A stretch of 64,000 nucleotides of DNA from SB25 sp029560875 (lineage in GTDB: Bacteria; Bacteroidota; Bacteroidia; Bacteroidales; Tenuifilaceae), in NCBI GenBank assembly GCA_035388225.1, contig DAOOPM010000017.1:15211-79210 (forward strand), written 5' to 3'. How positions within the stretch are numbered: position 1 is the stretch's first letter; every line of letters begins with the position of its first letter. A program made the translations under genes and the position numbers. Positions 42,006 to 51,248 of the stretch are shown one piece after another. The notes below the pieces were generated by a model. That model was not told where the DNA came from and searched no databases. It saw nothing but the letters and a program-made list of their open reading frames with translations.

Positions 42006-42380
42006 ATGGAATCGAAAAAAATTCTTTTAGTAGAGGATTCACGGATTATCCAGCTCTTAATTCAGACTGTATTGTGTGATTATGGCTACGAATTGAAATT
42101 TGTGTCTAATGGGCAGGAGGCTTTGGCTGAACTTAAAAAGCAAAAACCAGACCTGTTAATACTTGATATTATGATGCCAGTAATGGATGGTTTTGTTTTG
42201 CTCGATAAACTTGAGAAACCATTTACCTTCCCTGTTCTTATCGTTTCGGCCCGTGCGGATTACGAGAGCATAGGAAAAGCAATGGAACTAGGGGCTAGCG
42301 ATTACCTTATAAAGCCTTTCAACTCTACCAATCTAATTAATAAGGTTGAAGGACTGCTAGTTCATAAAAAAAACATTTGA
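42006..42380 (+). CDS. Single-domain response regulator
   Basis: 124 residues from ATG 42006 (TTG at 41997 less likely). A stand-alone CheY-like receiver with Asp54 (L-D-I-M-M-P), S-A-R-A and D-Y-L-I-K-P-F-N. A -7-like box TAATTTTG sits at 41981-41988. It lies 67 bases after the LuxR-type regulator and may take phosphate from the same PAS kinase or act as a sink. Confidence 0.85.
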   Translation: MESKKILLVEDSRIIQLLIQTVLCDYGYELKFVSNGQEALAELKKQKPDLLILDIMMPVMDGFVLLDKLEKPFTFPVLIVSARADYESIGKAMELGASDYLIKPFNSTNLINKVEGLLVHKKNI

Positions 42381-42466
42381 TAACTATTAGTCTGCTTGTA
42401 ATTGTAAGTGATTTATTTTAAGGTTATTCAAATCTGACTTTTTTCAACTTGTTCGTATTGAATAAA

Positions 42467-42482
42467 CCTGCCAACCGGTAGG
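42467..42482. repeat. Small CCTGCC...GGTAGG hairpin
   Basis: CCTGCC-AACC-GGTAGG forms a 6-bp stem with one G-T pair in the 288-base gap 42381-42668. It looks like a dispersed mini-palindrome; no gene is seen in the gap. Confidence 0.35.
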
Positions 42483-42668
42483 CTGTTGTACATAATTTAA
42501 TCATTACGTTTGTTATTGTTTTTTAAGTAGATTCCAATTTCGAACTGATGATTGTTAGGTGGATAAATTAATCTTAAAGATTGGAATAGTCTTACATCAG
42601 TTTGTCCAATTCGCTTTATTAGCATACTTTTGGCTTGTTCATTTACAAATCTATAAGCTATAAAGCTG

Positions 42669-43097
42669 ATGCCAAAGTCTATTCCATTTGAGTTGGTTGA
42701 GTTAGAGCCAGAGAGTTACCATATACTGGTTGATGCAACCATTAATGGCGAGCCTGTGAAATTGATTGTCGATTCTGGTGCATCGCGCTCTGTTTTTGAC
42801 AAAATCTATGATTCAGGTCAAAGGATAGAAGGCATCTCCGAGACTGTTGCTGTTGGATTTATGTCCGATAATGTGAACATAGAGCTGGCATCAATTCCCA
42901 GTTTGATAGTTGTAGGTGTTAAGTTTAAGGATTTCCCTATAGCATTAGCCGACCTTTCATCGTTACGTGAACTCTACAAAAGCATAACAGGTTTCAATGT
43001 TGCTGGTTTGTTAGGCTGCGATTTTTTGGTTCAAAACGTATCGACTATTAATTTTAGGTCGAAAAAAATTTTCATTCTGGAGCAAAATCGAAATTGA
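42669..43097 (+). CDS. Retropepsin-like aspartyl protease family protein
   Basis: 142 residues, no signal peptide. Single retropepsin-type fold: I-V-D-S-G-A-S-R-S-V-F with the catalytic Asp (D-S-G in place of the usual D-T-G) near residue 37, and a later L-L-G-C-D-F-L loop typical of the flap/second half. Such single-domain proteins are thought to act as dimers, but protease activity is not shown. It is single, 152 bases upstream of the secDF gene. Confidence 0.7.
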   Translation: MPKSIPFELVELEPESYHILVDATINGEPVKLIVDSGASRSVFDKIYDSGQRIEGISETVAVGFMSDNVNIELASIPSLIVVGVKFKDFPIALADLSSLRELYKSITGFNVAGLLGCDFLVQNVSTINFRSKKIFILEQNRN

Positions 43098-43165
43098 TAA
43101 AACACAGTGAATTAGCTTTAGCATACGTATAATCTTCAATCAAAAATCGGGCGGTTGTAATAAAC

Positions 43166-43197
43166 TTGATTATTTCTCAAAAAAAGTAATATATTTG
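43166..43197 (+). promoter_or_regulatory. Promoter of secDF
   Basis: TTG (43166-43168) and TATATTTG (43190-43197), spacer 21 bases, 53 bases before the ATG. Confidence 0.78.
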
Positions 43198-43249
43198 CCC
43201 GATATTTTCGGAAACAAGCAAATTTTCAAATTATTAAATATTTTAAACA

Positions 43250-46243
43250 ATGCAGAATAAAGGTGCGATACGGTTTATTGCCATTGCATTAGCGCTAGTT
43301 TGCGTTTTTCAGCTTTCGTTTACTTTGGTTACCAAAAGGGTAGAGAAGAAAGCTAGAGAGTATGCTTTGGTTGGCAGTGATGTAGATAAAAAGAAGGAAA
43401 GTCACTACCTCGATTCAGTTTCAACAGAAACTGTGTATAATTTCCTTTGGGTGCGCAAATACACTTACAAAGAGTGTAAGGAACGCGAAATCAACTTAGG
43501 TTTGGACCTTAAAGGCGGTATGAACGTTATGCTTGAGGTTTCGGTTACCGACCTTGTGCGTGCACTTTCAAACAATAGCAAGGATTCATCCTTTGTAAAG
43601 GCAATGGATGTTGCGATGAAGATGCCCGGTAACGAGCACTTTATCGATAAGTTTGGCAAAGCATTCCAACAGGTTGCTCCAAATGCAAAACTTGCCTCAA
43701 TTTTTAGCACTCAAGATCTTCGTGGTCGAGTTAACTTTGACTCTTCAAATGAGGATGTTCTAAAAGTTCTAAAGGAAGAAGCTGAAGGGGCTATCGATAA
43801 CTCGTTCAACATTCTTCGTAATCGTATCGATAAGTTTGGTGTAGCACAACCAAACATTCAGCGTATGGAGAACTCTGGTTTAATTGTAATTGAATTACCA
43901 GGGGTAAAAGAGCCAGAGCGTGTTCGTAAACTGCTACAAGGAACAGCCAGTTTGGAGTTTTGGGAAACTTATGAGTTTACTGATGTTTATCCAAGTTTTA
44001 TTGCTGCTAACAATAAATTAGTTGAGATTCAAGCCGCAATGGCTCCTGCTGAAGAAACTAAAGCTGCAACAGAGTTAACAGCAACGAAAGATAGCACAAA
44101 CGAAGACTTACTCAATAAACTTCAACAAAGCGAAACCAAGGATTCTGCCGATATCGCAAATGCAGATATGGCAAAGAAATTTCCTCTTTTCTCCTTGCTC
44201 CGTCCTAACTTAAACATGCAAAATCAGCCTTCTGTTGGTCCAATGGTAGGTATGGCTCATCATAAGGATACCGCAAGAATTAACGAAATTCTTGCTATGG
44301 AACAAATTCGTGCTCTTTTCCCTGGTGATGTGAAATTCTTATGGGGCGTTAAATCTCCAAAATGGGATCAGACCGAAAGCATGTATGAACTTATTGCTAT
44401 CAAATTAACTAGCCGTGAAGGAAAAGCTCCGTTGGATGGTGGTGCCATTACCGATGCTCGCGATGCATTTGGCGACCAAAAAGGAACTGCCGAGGTTGAT
44501 ATGGGTATGGATGCAGAGGGTGCTAGGATTTGGGCTCGCTTAACTGGCGAAAATATTGGAAAGTGTATTGCAATTGTTCTCGATAACTCCGTTTACTCTT
44601 ATCCAAGGGTACAGACTGAGATAAAAGGTGGCCGTTCACAAATTACAGGCGATTTCACCATTAATGAGGCAAAAGACTTAGCAAACGTTCTTAAATCAGG
44701 TAAACTTCCTGCTCCTGCTCATATTATTAAGGAAGAGTTAGTAGGCCCTTCACTTGGCAAGGAAGCTATCAACTCGGGTATGAACTCATTCCTTGCCTCG
44801 TTTATTGTGGTACTTATTTATATGTTGTTCTACTATAGCCGTAGAGCAGGTTTAGTTGCCGATATTGTTTTGCTGATTAACCTATTTTTTATGATGGGTA
44901 TTTTAGCATCGTTTGGAGCAACTCTAACATTACCTGGTATTGCTGGTATTGTTCTTACAATGGGTATGGCAGTGGATGCCAACGTGCTTATTTTTGAACG
45001 TATACGTGAGGAGATAAGGTCTGGTAAAGGTTTAAGCCTTGCAATTAAGGAGGGTTTCAGCAATGCATTATCTGCGATTATCGACGGTAACGTTACAACT
45101 CTTCTAACTGGGGTAATTCTTTACATCTTCGGTTCTGGACCAATCCGTGGTTTTGCTACAACTCTTGTAATTGGTATTCTTACAACATTATTTACAGGTA
45201 TTTTCATTACCCGTTTAATTATTCTATGGATGGAGAAACGTAATATGACTTTAACATTCTCTACCAAGTTTACTGAGAATGCCTTCCGTGGATTAAAGAT
45301 TGACTTTATCGGTATCAGAAAGTATGGTTATATCTTCTCTATTGCTGTAATTGTAGTTGCATTTTCATCGTTGGCTATTAGAGGATTGAACCCTGGTATC
45401 GATTTCGTTGGAGGTCGCTCGTATATTATCCGTTACGAAAAACCAGTAACTACCGTTGAGGTTGCTAACCAAATGAAAGCTGTGTTTGGTGGCGAGGCTC
45501 CTGAGGTTAAAACCATTGGTTCTGCAAATCAGGTGAAAGTTACAACCAAGTATAAAATTGCTTCAACCGATCCAACTGTGGATGGCGAGGTTGACTCTTT
45601 AATGTACGCTGGGTCAAAGCCATTCATGTCAAGCGATGTAACTTTCAACGATTTCCAAAACAACTTTAAGCAAAGTTCTATTAAGGTAGGACCAACTATT
45701 GCACAAGACATTAAGAGGGATGCATTTATTGCGGTTATAGCTGCTCTATTTGCAATCTTCCTTTATATCTTAGTTCGTTTCCGTTACTGGAGTTACAGTG
45801 CTGGAGCGGTAGCATCATTGGCTCACGATGCAATATTTACTATTGGATTATTCTCAATACTATACTTCAGAGTTCCTTTTGGTCTTGAAGTTGACCAATC
45901 GTTTATTGCGGCAATTCTTACAATTATTGGTTACTCAATTAACGATACCGTAATTATCTTCGACCGTATTCGTGAGTACACAAAACTACACCCTAAACAC
46001 TCAAGAAGAGATAATATAAACAATGCTATTAACGATACTTTGAGCCGTACATTCTCAACATCGTTCTCCACATTGGTTGTATTAATTCCTATTTTCTTCT
46101 TTGGTGGTGAGGTTATCCGTGGATTTATCTTTGCCTTGATTATGGGTATTGGCGTTGGTACTTACTCTTCGGTATTTGTTGCTACACCACTAGCTTACGA
46201 TATTGAGCAGTGGTGGGAGAAGAGAAAAGCAAGAAAGAAATAA
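43250..46243 (+). CDS. secDF: Protein translocase subunit SecDF (fused)
   Basis: 997 residues joining SecD and SecF, as in most Bacteroidota. SecD: D-L-K-G-G-M-N-V-M-L near residue 85, periplasmic P1 domain with an inserted Ala/Glu-rich stretch (about 265-305), T-G-D-F-T-I, G-M-A-V-D-A-N-V-L-I-F-E-R-I-R-E-E. SecF: G-I-D-F-V-G-G-R, I-G-Y-S-I-N-D-T-V-I-I-F-D-R-I-R-E. It uses the proton gradient to finish protein export through SecYEG. It has its own promoter and strong terminator. Confidence 0.97.
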   Translation: MQNKGAIRFIAIALALVCVFQLSFTLVTKRVEKKAREYALVGSDVDKKKESHYLDSVSTETVYNFLWVRKYTYKECKEREINLGLDLKGGMNVMLEVSVTDLVRALSNNSKDSSFVKAMDVAMKMPGNEHFIDKFGKAFQQVAPNAKLASIFSTQDLRGRVNFDSSNEDVLKVLKEEAEGAIDNSFNILRNRIDKFGVAQPNIQRMENSGLIVIELPGVKEPERVRKLLQGTASLEFWETYEFTDVYPSFIAANNKLVEIQAAMAPAEETKAATELTATKDSTNEDLLNKLQQSETKDSADIANADMAKKFPLFSLLRPNLNMQNQPSVGPMVGMAHHKDTARINEILAMEQIRALFPGDVKFLWGVKSPKWDQTESMYELIAIKLTSREGKAPLDGGAITDARDAFGDQKGTAEVDMGMDAEGARIWARLTGENIGKCIAIVLDNSVYSYPRVQTEIKGGRSQITGDFTINEAKDLANVLKSGKLPAPAHIIKEELVGPSLGKEAINSGMNSFLASFIVVLIYMLFYYSRRAGLVADIVLLINLFFMMGILASFGATLTLPGIAGIVLTMGMAVDANVLIFERIREEIRSGKGLSLAIKEGFSNALSAIIDGNVTTLLTGVILYIFGSGPIRGFATTLVIGILTTLFTGIFITRLIILWMEKRNMTLTFSTKFTENAFRGLKIDFIGIRKYGYIFSIAVIVVAFSSLAIRGLNPGIDFVGGRSYIIRYEKPVTTVEVANQMKAVFGGEAPEVKTIGSANQVKVTTKYKIASTDPTVDGEVDSLMYAGSKPFMSSDVTFNDFQNNFKQSSIKVGPTIAQDIKRDAFIAVIAALFAIFLYILVRFRYWSYSAGAVASLAHDAIFTIGLFSILYFRVPFGLEVDQSFIAAILTIIGYSINDTVIIFDRIREYTKLHPKHSRRDNINNAINDTLSRTFSTSFSTLVVLIPIFFFGGEVIRGFIFALIMGIGVGTYSSVFVATPLAYDIEQWWEKRKARKK

Positions 46244-46260
46244 TTTATTTTTGATAATAT

Positions 46261-46297
46261 AAGAGAGGCTCAACCGATGGTTGAGCCTCTCTTGTTT
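46261..46297 (+). terminator. Terminator of secDF
   Basis: AAGAGAGGCTCAACC and GGTTGAGCCTCTCTT (46261-46293) pair perfectly across a GAT loop; a T-run follows. Confidence 0.95.
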
Positions 46298-46358
46298 TAA
46301 ATAAGCCATTTCAGGAACGGTTCATTTTTATTATCTTGCGGATAAATCAATTTAAAAC

Positions 46359-47852
46359 ATGGAGATTACAATCGAGCTAGTTTTGTTAGCAATTTCGGTA
46401 CTTTTTTTCTTGAGTCTTATCGCAAGTAAGGCTGGTTATAAATTTGGAGTACCTGCTTTACTCCTTTTTTTAACTGTTGGGATGTTGAGCGGTAGTGATG
46501 GGTTGGGAATTCAGTTCGAGAATATTCATGCAACACAAGTAGTTGGAACAATAGCCCTTAGTATAATTCTTTTTTCAGGGGGATTGGATACTAAAATCTC
46601 GGAAATTAAGCCGGTTATGTATCAGGGTGTGTTATTGGCAACGTTAGGTGTATTGTTAACGGCACTTTTTACAGGACTTTTCATATGGTGGATTTTAGGA
46701 ATGACCTATAGTTCGGCAGGGATTGGTTTTATTACCGCTCTGTTGTTGGCTTCAACAATGTCATCCACCGATTCGGCTTCCGTTTTTTCCATACTTCGTT
46801 CCAAAGGATTATACCTTAAAAATAATCTAAGGCCAATGTTAGAGCTAGAGAGCGGAAGTAACGACCCCATGGCTTATGTCTTGACAATCACGTTGATTGA
46901 GTTAATAAAGATGGGTAGTACACCAAATTATGGCATTGCAATAGGTATGTTGCTGTTACAGTTGGCTATTGGTGCTTTGCTAGGTGTTTTATTAGGAAAA
47001 TTGGCTGTTTATGTGGCAAATAATATTAAAATTGATAATAATTCGCTTTATCCCATATTGCTATTAACTATATGTCTATTTATTTTTTCCTCAGTTTATT
47101 TTTTAAAAGGAAACGCCTACTTGGCTGTTTACATTTCTGGATTAGTTATAGGCAATTCAAGGTTCATTCATAAACGCTCATCGCTTAATTTCTTCGATGG
47201 TCTAGCATGGCTTAGCCAGTTGTTAATGTTCCTTACGCTTGGGTTATTGGTAAATCCCCACGAGTTAGTTCCAATAATAATTCCTGGTTTAATAATCAGT
47301 TTGGTAATGATATTTATTACACGCCCATTGGGTGTTTTTATATCGCTTTTGCCTTTTCGTAAAATGCCAGTCAAGGATAAGGTTTTTGTTTCATGGGTAG
47401 GATTGCGTGGAGCAGTTCCAATTATTTTTGCAATTATAGCTCTTGATGCTGAAGTTCCCCACGCACGATTAATATTCAACATAGTATTCTTCTGCACTCT
47501 GGTTTCGCTTTTAATTCAGGGAACTACATTGCCACGTATGGCAGCACTGCTCAAGTTAGTCGATAGAAGAAAAAAAGTAAAAGCTCTGGAGAGTTTCGAT
47601 GTGGAGTTTTCCGATGAGATTAAATCTGTTGCAACTGAAATAACCCTTAACGCCCAATCCTTGTCTAATGGATATCGTTTAATGGATCTTCCTTTACCCG
47701 AAAAAACCTTGGCAGTAATGGTTAAGCGCAATAATAAATTTTTTATTCCTACTGGAACAACTGTCTTGTGCGAGGATGATAAGTTGCTAATTATTACCGA
47801 CGACCATGAAGTATTAATGGAAACATTAAAAAATATGGGCATTCATGAATAA
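46359..47852 (+). CDS. K+(Na+)/H+ antiporter with RCK C-domain
   Basis: 497 residues. About 12-13 helices of the CPA1 type (F-S-G-G-L-D-T-K, S-S-T-D-S-A-S-V-F-S-I-L-R, E-S-G-S-N-D-P-M-A near 170), then a C-terminal TrkA-C/RCK domain (Y-R-L-M-D-L-P-L-P, D-K-L-L-I-I-T). The E-S-G-S-N-D motif with the RCK tail matches the NhaP2/CvrA potassium/proton antiporter subgroup. It adjusts cytoplasmic K+ and pH at the inner membrane. A -7-like box TATCTTG (46332-46338) is upstream, and a terminator follows. Confidence 0.88.
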   Translation: MEITIELVLLAISVLFFLSLIASKAGYKFGVPALLLFLTVGMLSGSDGLGIQFENIHATQVVGTIALSIILFSGGLDTKISEIKPVMYQGVLLATLGVLLTALFTGLFIWWILGMTYSSAGIGFITALLLASTMSSTDSASVFSILRSKGLYLKNNLRPMLELESGSNDPMAYVLTITLIELIKMGSTPNYGIAIGMLLLQLAIGALLGVLLGKLAVYVANNIKIDNNSLYPILLLTICLFIFSSVYFLKGNAYLAVYISGLVIGNSRFIHKRSSLNFFDGLAWLSQLLMFLTLGLLVNPHELVPIIIPGLIISLVMIFITRPLGVFISLLPFRKMPVKDKVFVSWVGLRGAVPIIFAIIALDAEVPHARLIFNIVFFCTLVSLLIQGTTLPRMAALLKLVDRRKKVKALESFDVEFSDEIKSVATEITLNAQSLSNGYRLMDLPLPEKTLAVMVKRNNKFFIPTGTTVLCEDDKLLIITDDHEVLMETLKNMGIHE

Positions 47853-47853
47853 A

Positions 47854-47880
47854 AAAGGACAGGCTTTCACCTGTCCTTTG
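47854..47880 (+). terminator. Terminator of the antiporter gene
   Basis: AAAGGACAGG and CCTGTCCTTT pair (47854-47879) around CTTTCA. Confidence 0.88.
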
Positions 47881-48363
47881 CGGCTCTGTATTTCGTTTTA
47901 GATTGAATTATTTTTGGTAACCTCTATTGAAACCTAAAACTTGCTTGTGATTTTTGTTGAAAATCTTTAAATTTACAGCACTATTTTCCAATCTAAACTA
48001 ATACCTGAACCTATGAATTCCCTGACTGTGACGAGTCGGGGTTTTCTTTTTTGTAATAGACGACAAAAGTACCCATTCGTTTATGTACAAAGTGTTAAAT
48101 TTTTATGTTTTTCGACGATTTTAACTCTTTTTTACGTTTATTAGCTAAACGAACGTTGAATTAACGCTCTGAGAATCAGTTTTTGAGTTGTTGTTATTCA
48201 TATAACAACCAAGTTTTATTTGCACTTATTGAAGTTCTACTGCTCTTATTAAGTTGTTAGCTAAATCTTTGTTATTCAAACAAACACTTTGGTTATTATT
48301 GATAATTTTGTCAATTCAATATTTATCTAAGGTCTGAAAATCTTTAATCTAGAGTTTTGAAAA
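47881..48363. other. Gene-free gap before mutS with an orphan terminator-like hairpin
   Basis: No convincing ORF. At 48020-48052 a hairpin CCCTGACT-GTGACG-AGTCGGGG is followed by TTTTCTTTTTT, a good intrinsic terminator on the plus strand without a gene in front of it. This would fit a small RNA of roughly 100-150 bases ending near 48050, but I cannot place a promoter with certainty. The rest is AT-rich and unremarkable. Confidence 0.4.
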
Positions 48364-50985
48364 GTGAGCGAGCAAAGTGATATTAATATTGTGGAAACCC
48401 CACTGATGAAGCAGTACCTGAGCATCAAGCGTCAACATCCCGATGCTATTTTACTCTTTCGTGTTGGCGATTTCTACGAAACATTTGGCGAGGATGCCAT
48501 TAAAGCGTCCGAGATTTTAGGTATCACTTTAACTCGTCGGGCTAATGGTGCTGCTCAATATGTAGAGTTGGCAGGCTTTCCTCACCATGCTTTGGACACA
48601 TATTTGCCAAAGCTTGTACGTGCAGGTCAACGTGTTGCAATTTGCGAACAACTCGAGGATCCCAAGAAAACTAAAACCATTGTTAAGCGGGGTATTACTG
48701 AGCTTGTAACACCTGGTGTATCATACAACGATAACGTTCTTGAGCGCAAGGAAAATAACTTTTTAGCTTGTGTTTTTCTCGATAAAAAATTAGCCGGTGT
48801 TTCGTTCCTCGATATTTCAACAGGCGAGTTTTATACATCCGAGGGTAGCATTGAGTACATCGACAAACTGCTCAACAACTTCAAACCTAAGGAAGTATTA
48901 GTTGAGCGAGTTAAGCAACGCGATTTTATTGAGCATTTCGGTACAAAACACTATACTACTAAACTCGATGAGTGGGCTTTCAATGCCGATGCAGCTCGCG
49001 AAAAGTTACTGAATCATTTCAAAACGCAGTCGTTGAAAGGTTTTGGCGTCGATAATCTTACGCTAGGTATAATCTCTGCGGGTGCAATTCTTTACTACTT
49101 AGATATAACCCAGCACCATCAGGTTGGCCATATCTCCAATATCTCCAGAATCGATGAGGATAAATACGTTTGGATTGATAGGTTTACTGCAAGGAATCTG
49201 GAGCTGTTTACATCTATCAACGATAATGCACGAACATTCATTGAGGTAATAGATAAAACCTCATCGCCTATGGGAGGCCGCTTGCTTAAGCGCTGGGTGG
49301 CTTTGCCATTAAAGGATATTGATGCTATAAACGATAGACTTAACGTTGTGGAGTACTTTACTCAGTATCCCGATGTTCGCGATTTGATGGTGGATAAAAT
49401 CCGCGATATTGGCGATATCGAACGTATAATATCCAAGGCTGCTGTAGGAAGAATTACTCCACGGGAGTTAATTCAACTCAAGAATGCGTTAACCTTGCTT
49501 GTTGATGTTAAAGAGGTTTGTGAGAACTCTAACGAAACAACTTTACTCCGAATTGGCGAGCAGATTAACCTTTGCCCAAGAATTAGGGACAGAATTGAAC
49601 GGGAGATTGTGCCTGACCCTCCAATGCAGTTAAACAAGGGTAATGTTATTGCACGTGGATTCAGCCAAGAGCTGGACGAGTTGCGTGATATTATGACCAC
49701 AGGGAAGGATTATCTTGTTGACCTTCAGCAACGTGAGGCCGAGCGTACAGGAATTCCTTCGCTAAAAGTGAGTTTCAATAACGTTTTTGGTTATTATATC
49801 GAGGTTCGCAATACGCATAAGGATAAGGTTCCGCAGGATTGGATTCGTAAGCAAACTTTGGTGTCTGCTGAGCGTTATATCACTCAGGAGTTAAAGGAGT
49901 ACGAGGAGAAGATTCTCGGTGCCGAGGAAAAGGTTGTTGAAATTGAACAGGCTCTTTATCAAAATTTAGTTCATAGTTTGGGTGAGTATGTTGCATCAAT
50001 TCAGTTAAATGCATTTTTAGTAGCTCAAATAGATTGCTTGCTTTCGTTTGCTTTATGTGCCGACCAGTTTAAGTACTCCAAACCAACTGTTAACCAAGAC
50101 GAAACATTAGATATCAAACTAGGACGACATCCTGTAATTGAACGTATGCTTCCTGCAGGGAACGAGTATATAGCCAACGATGTTTATCTGGACTCTTCTG
50201 AGCAGCAAATAATAATTATCACCGGTCCAAACATGGCCGGTAAATCGGCTTTGTTACGCCAAACTGCATTAATTGTGCTGATGGCACAAATTGGTTCGTT
50301 TGTTCCAGCGCAAGCTGCAAAAATTGGCGTTGTCGATAAGATTTTTACCCGCGTTGGTGCTTCCGATAACCTTTCGCAGGGCGAATCAACCTTTATGGTT
50401 GAGATGCAGGAAGCAGCTAGCATTTTGAATAACCTTTCTAATAGGAGTTTAATTCTTCTCGACGAGATTGGCCGTGGAACATCAACATACGATGGAATTT
50501 CAATTGCTTGGGCAATTGTGGAGTATTTGCACGAGCATCCAAATTCGAGGGCTAAAACACTGTTTGCAACGCACTACCACGAATTAAACGAGATGGAATC
50601 AACTTTTAACCGTGTTAAGAACTACAATGTATCCATAAAGGAACTCGATAATACTGTTATTTTCCTTCGGAAATTGGTGCGTGGCGGTAGCGAGCACAGT
50701 TTTGGTATTCACGTAGCGCGGATGGCTGGGATGCCTCCAAGTGTTATTAAACGTGCCAACGAGATATTGGTTGAACTTGAAAAATCGCAAGAGCGCCAGT
50801 CGCTTCAAAAGCCAGTTGCCGATTTGGGCACAAATAGGGAAGGTTACCAGTTAAGCATATTCCAGTTGGAAGACCCTGTGCTTAAGCAAATTCGCGACCA
50901 GATAAAAAATATTGATATCAACAATCTTACTCCTATTGATGCGCTTAACAAGTTGAACGATATCAAGAGACTTACAGGACTTTAA
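48364..50985 (+). CDS. mutS: DNA mismatch repair protein MutS
   Basis: 873 residues, GTG start (48364). Mismatch-binding N-domain with Y-P-D-A-I-L-type phasing near 26 (L-L-F-R-V-G-D-F-Y-E-T-F-G; the F-Y-E motif that intercalates), core and lever, then the ABC ATPase with Walker A T-G-P-N-M-A-G-K-S (620-628), E-M-Q-E-A-A and L-L-D-E-I-G-R-G-T-S. It recognises base mismatches and recruits MutL. Single gene; an inverted repeat follows the stop. Confidence 0.97.
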   Translation: MSEQSDINIVETPLMKQYLSIKRQHPDAILLFRVGDFYETFGEDAIKASEILGITLTRRANGAAQYVELAGFPHHALDTYLPKLVRAGQRVAICEQLEDPKKTKTIVKRGITELVTPGVSYNDNVLERKENNFLACVFLDKKLAGVSFLDISTGEFYTSEGSIEYIDKLLNNFKPKEVLVERVKQRDFIEHFGTKHYTTKLDEWAFNADAAREKLLNHFKTQSLKGFGVDNLTLGIISAGAILYYLDITQHHQVGHISNISRIDEDKYVWIDRFTARNLELFTSINDNARTFIEVIDKTSSPMGGRLLKRWVALPLKDIDAINDRLNVVEYFTQYPDVRDLMVDKIRDIGDIERIISKAAVGRITPRELIQLKNALTLLVDVKEVCENSNETTLLRIGEQINLCPRIRDRIEREIVPDPPMQLNKGNVIARGFSQELDELRDIMTTGKDYLVDLQQREAERTGIPSLKVSFNNVFGYYIEVRNTHKDKVPQDWIRKQTLVSAERYITQELKEYEEKILGAEEKVVEIEQALYQNLVHSLGEYVASIQLNAFLVAQIDCLLSFALCADQFKYSKPTVNQDETLDIKLGRHPVIERMLPAGNEYIANDVYLDSSEQQIIIITGPNMAGKSALLRQTALIVLMAQIGSFVPAQAAKIGVVDKIFTRVGASDNLSQGESTFMVEMQEAASILNNLSNRSLILLDEIGRGTSTYDGISIAWAIVEYLHEHPNSRAKTLFATHYHELNEMESTFNRVKNYNVSIKELDNTVIFLRKLVRGGSEHSFGIHVARMAGMPPSVIKRANEILVELEKSQERQSLQKPVADLGTNREGYQLSIFQLEDPVLKQIRDQIKNIDINNLTPIDALNKLNDIKRLTGL

Positions 50986-50995
50986 TTCTTTTTGC

Positions 50996-51078
50996 GTTAA
51001 ACGTGAAACTTTAATTGATTAGGAATATCTTATTGTTTTTCGAAAAGGCCTAATTCCTTGTTTCGTTTCACGTTTAAC
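50996..51078. repeat. Solo inverted repeat after mutS
   Basis: GTTAAACGTGAAAC (50996-51009) and GTTTCACGTTTAAC (51065-51078) are perfect 14-base reverse complements, followed by a further related word TTTCATGTTTCAC. The pair starts 11 bases after the mutS stop and the 55-base spacer has no gene. Same design as the four-helix element arms. Confidence 0.6.
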
Positions 51079-51215
51079 ATTTCATGTTTCACTACATTTT
51101 TTTTACACCCAAACATGTTTATCTAAATCGTTTGCGATAAGCACATTTATGTCAAAAAACACTGCTAAAAAACATAAAAATTATAAACATATGTTTTATA
51201 GCATAAAAAATTACT

Positions 51216-51223
51216 TACCTTTG
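51216..51223 (+). promoter_or_regulatory. -7 box of the propionyl-CoA carboxylase unit
   Basis: TACCTTTG fits TAnnTTTG, 26 bases before the ATG of the biotin carboxylase gene; the -33 element is poor. Confidence 0.55.
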
Positions 51224-51248
51224 ACCCCGGATTCTTATTTGGGACAAA

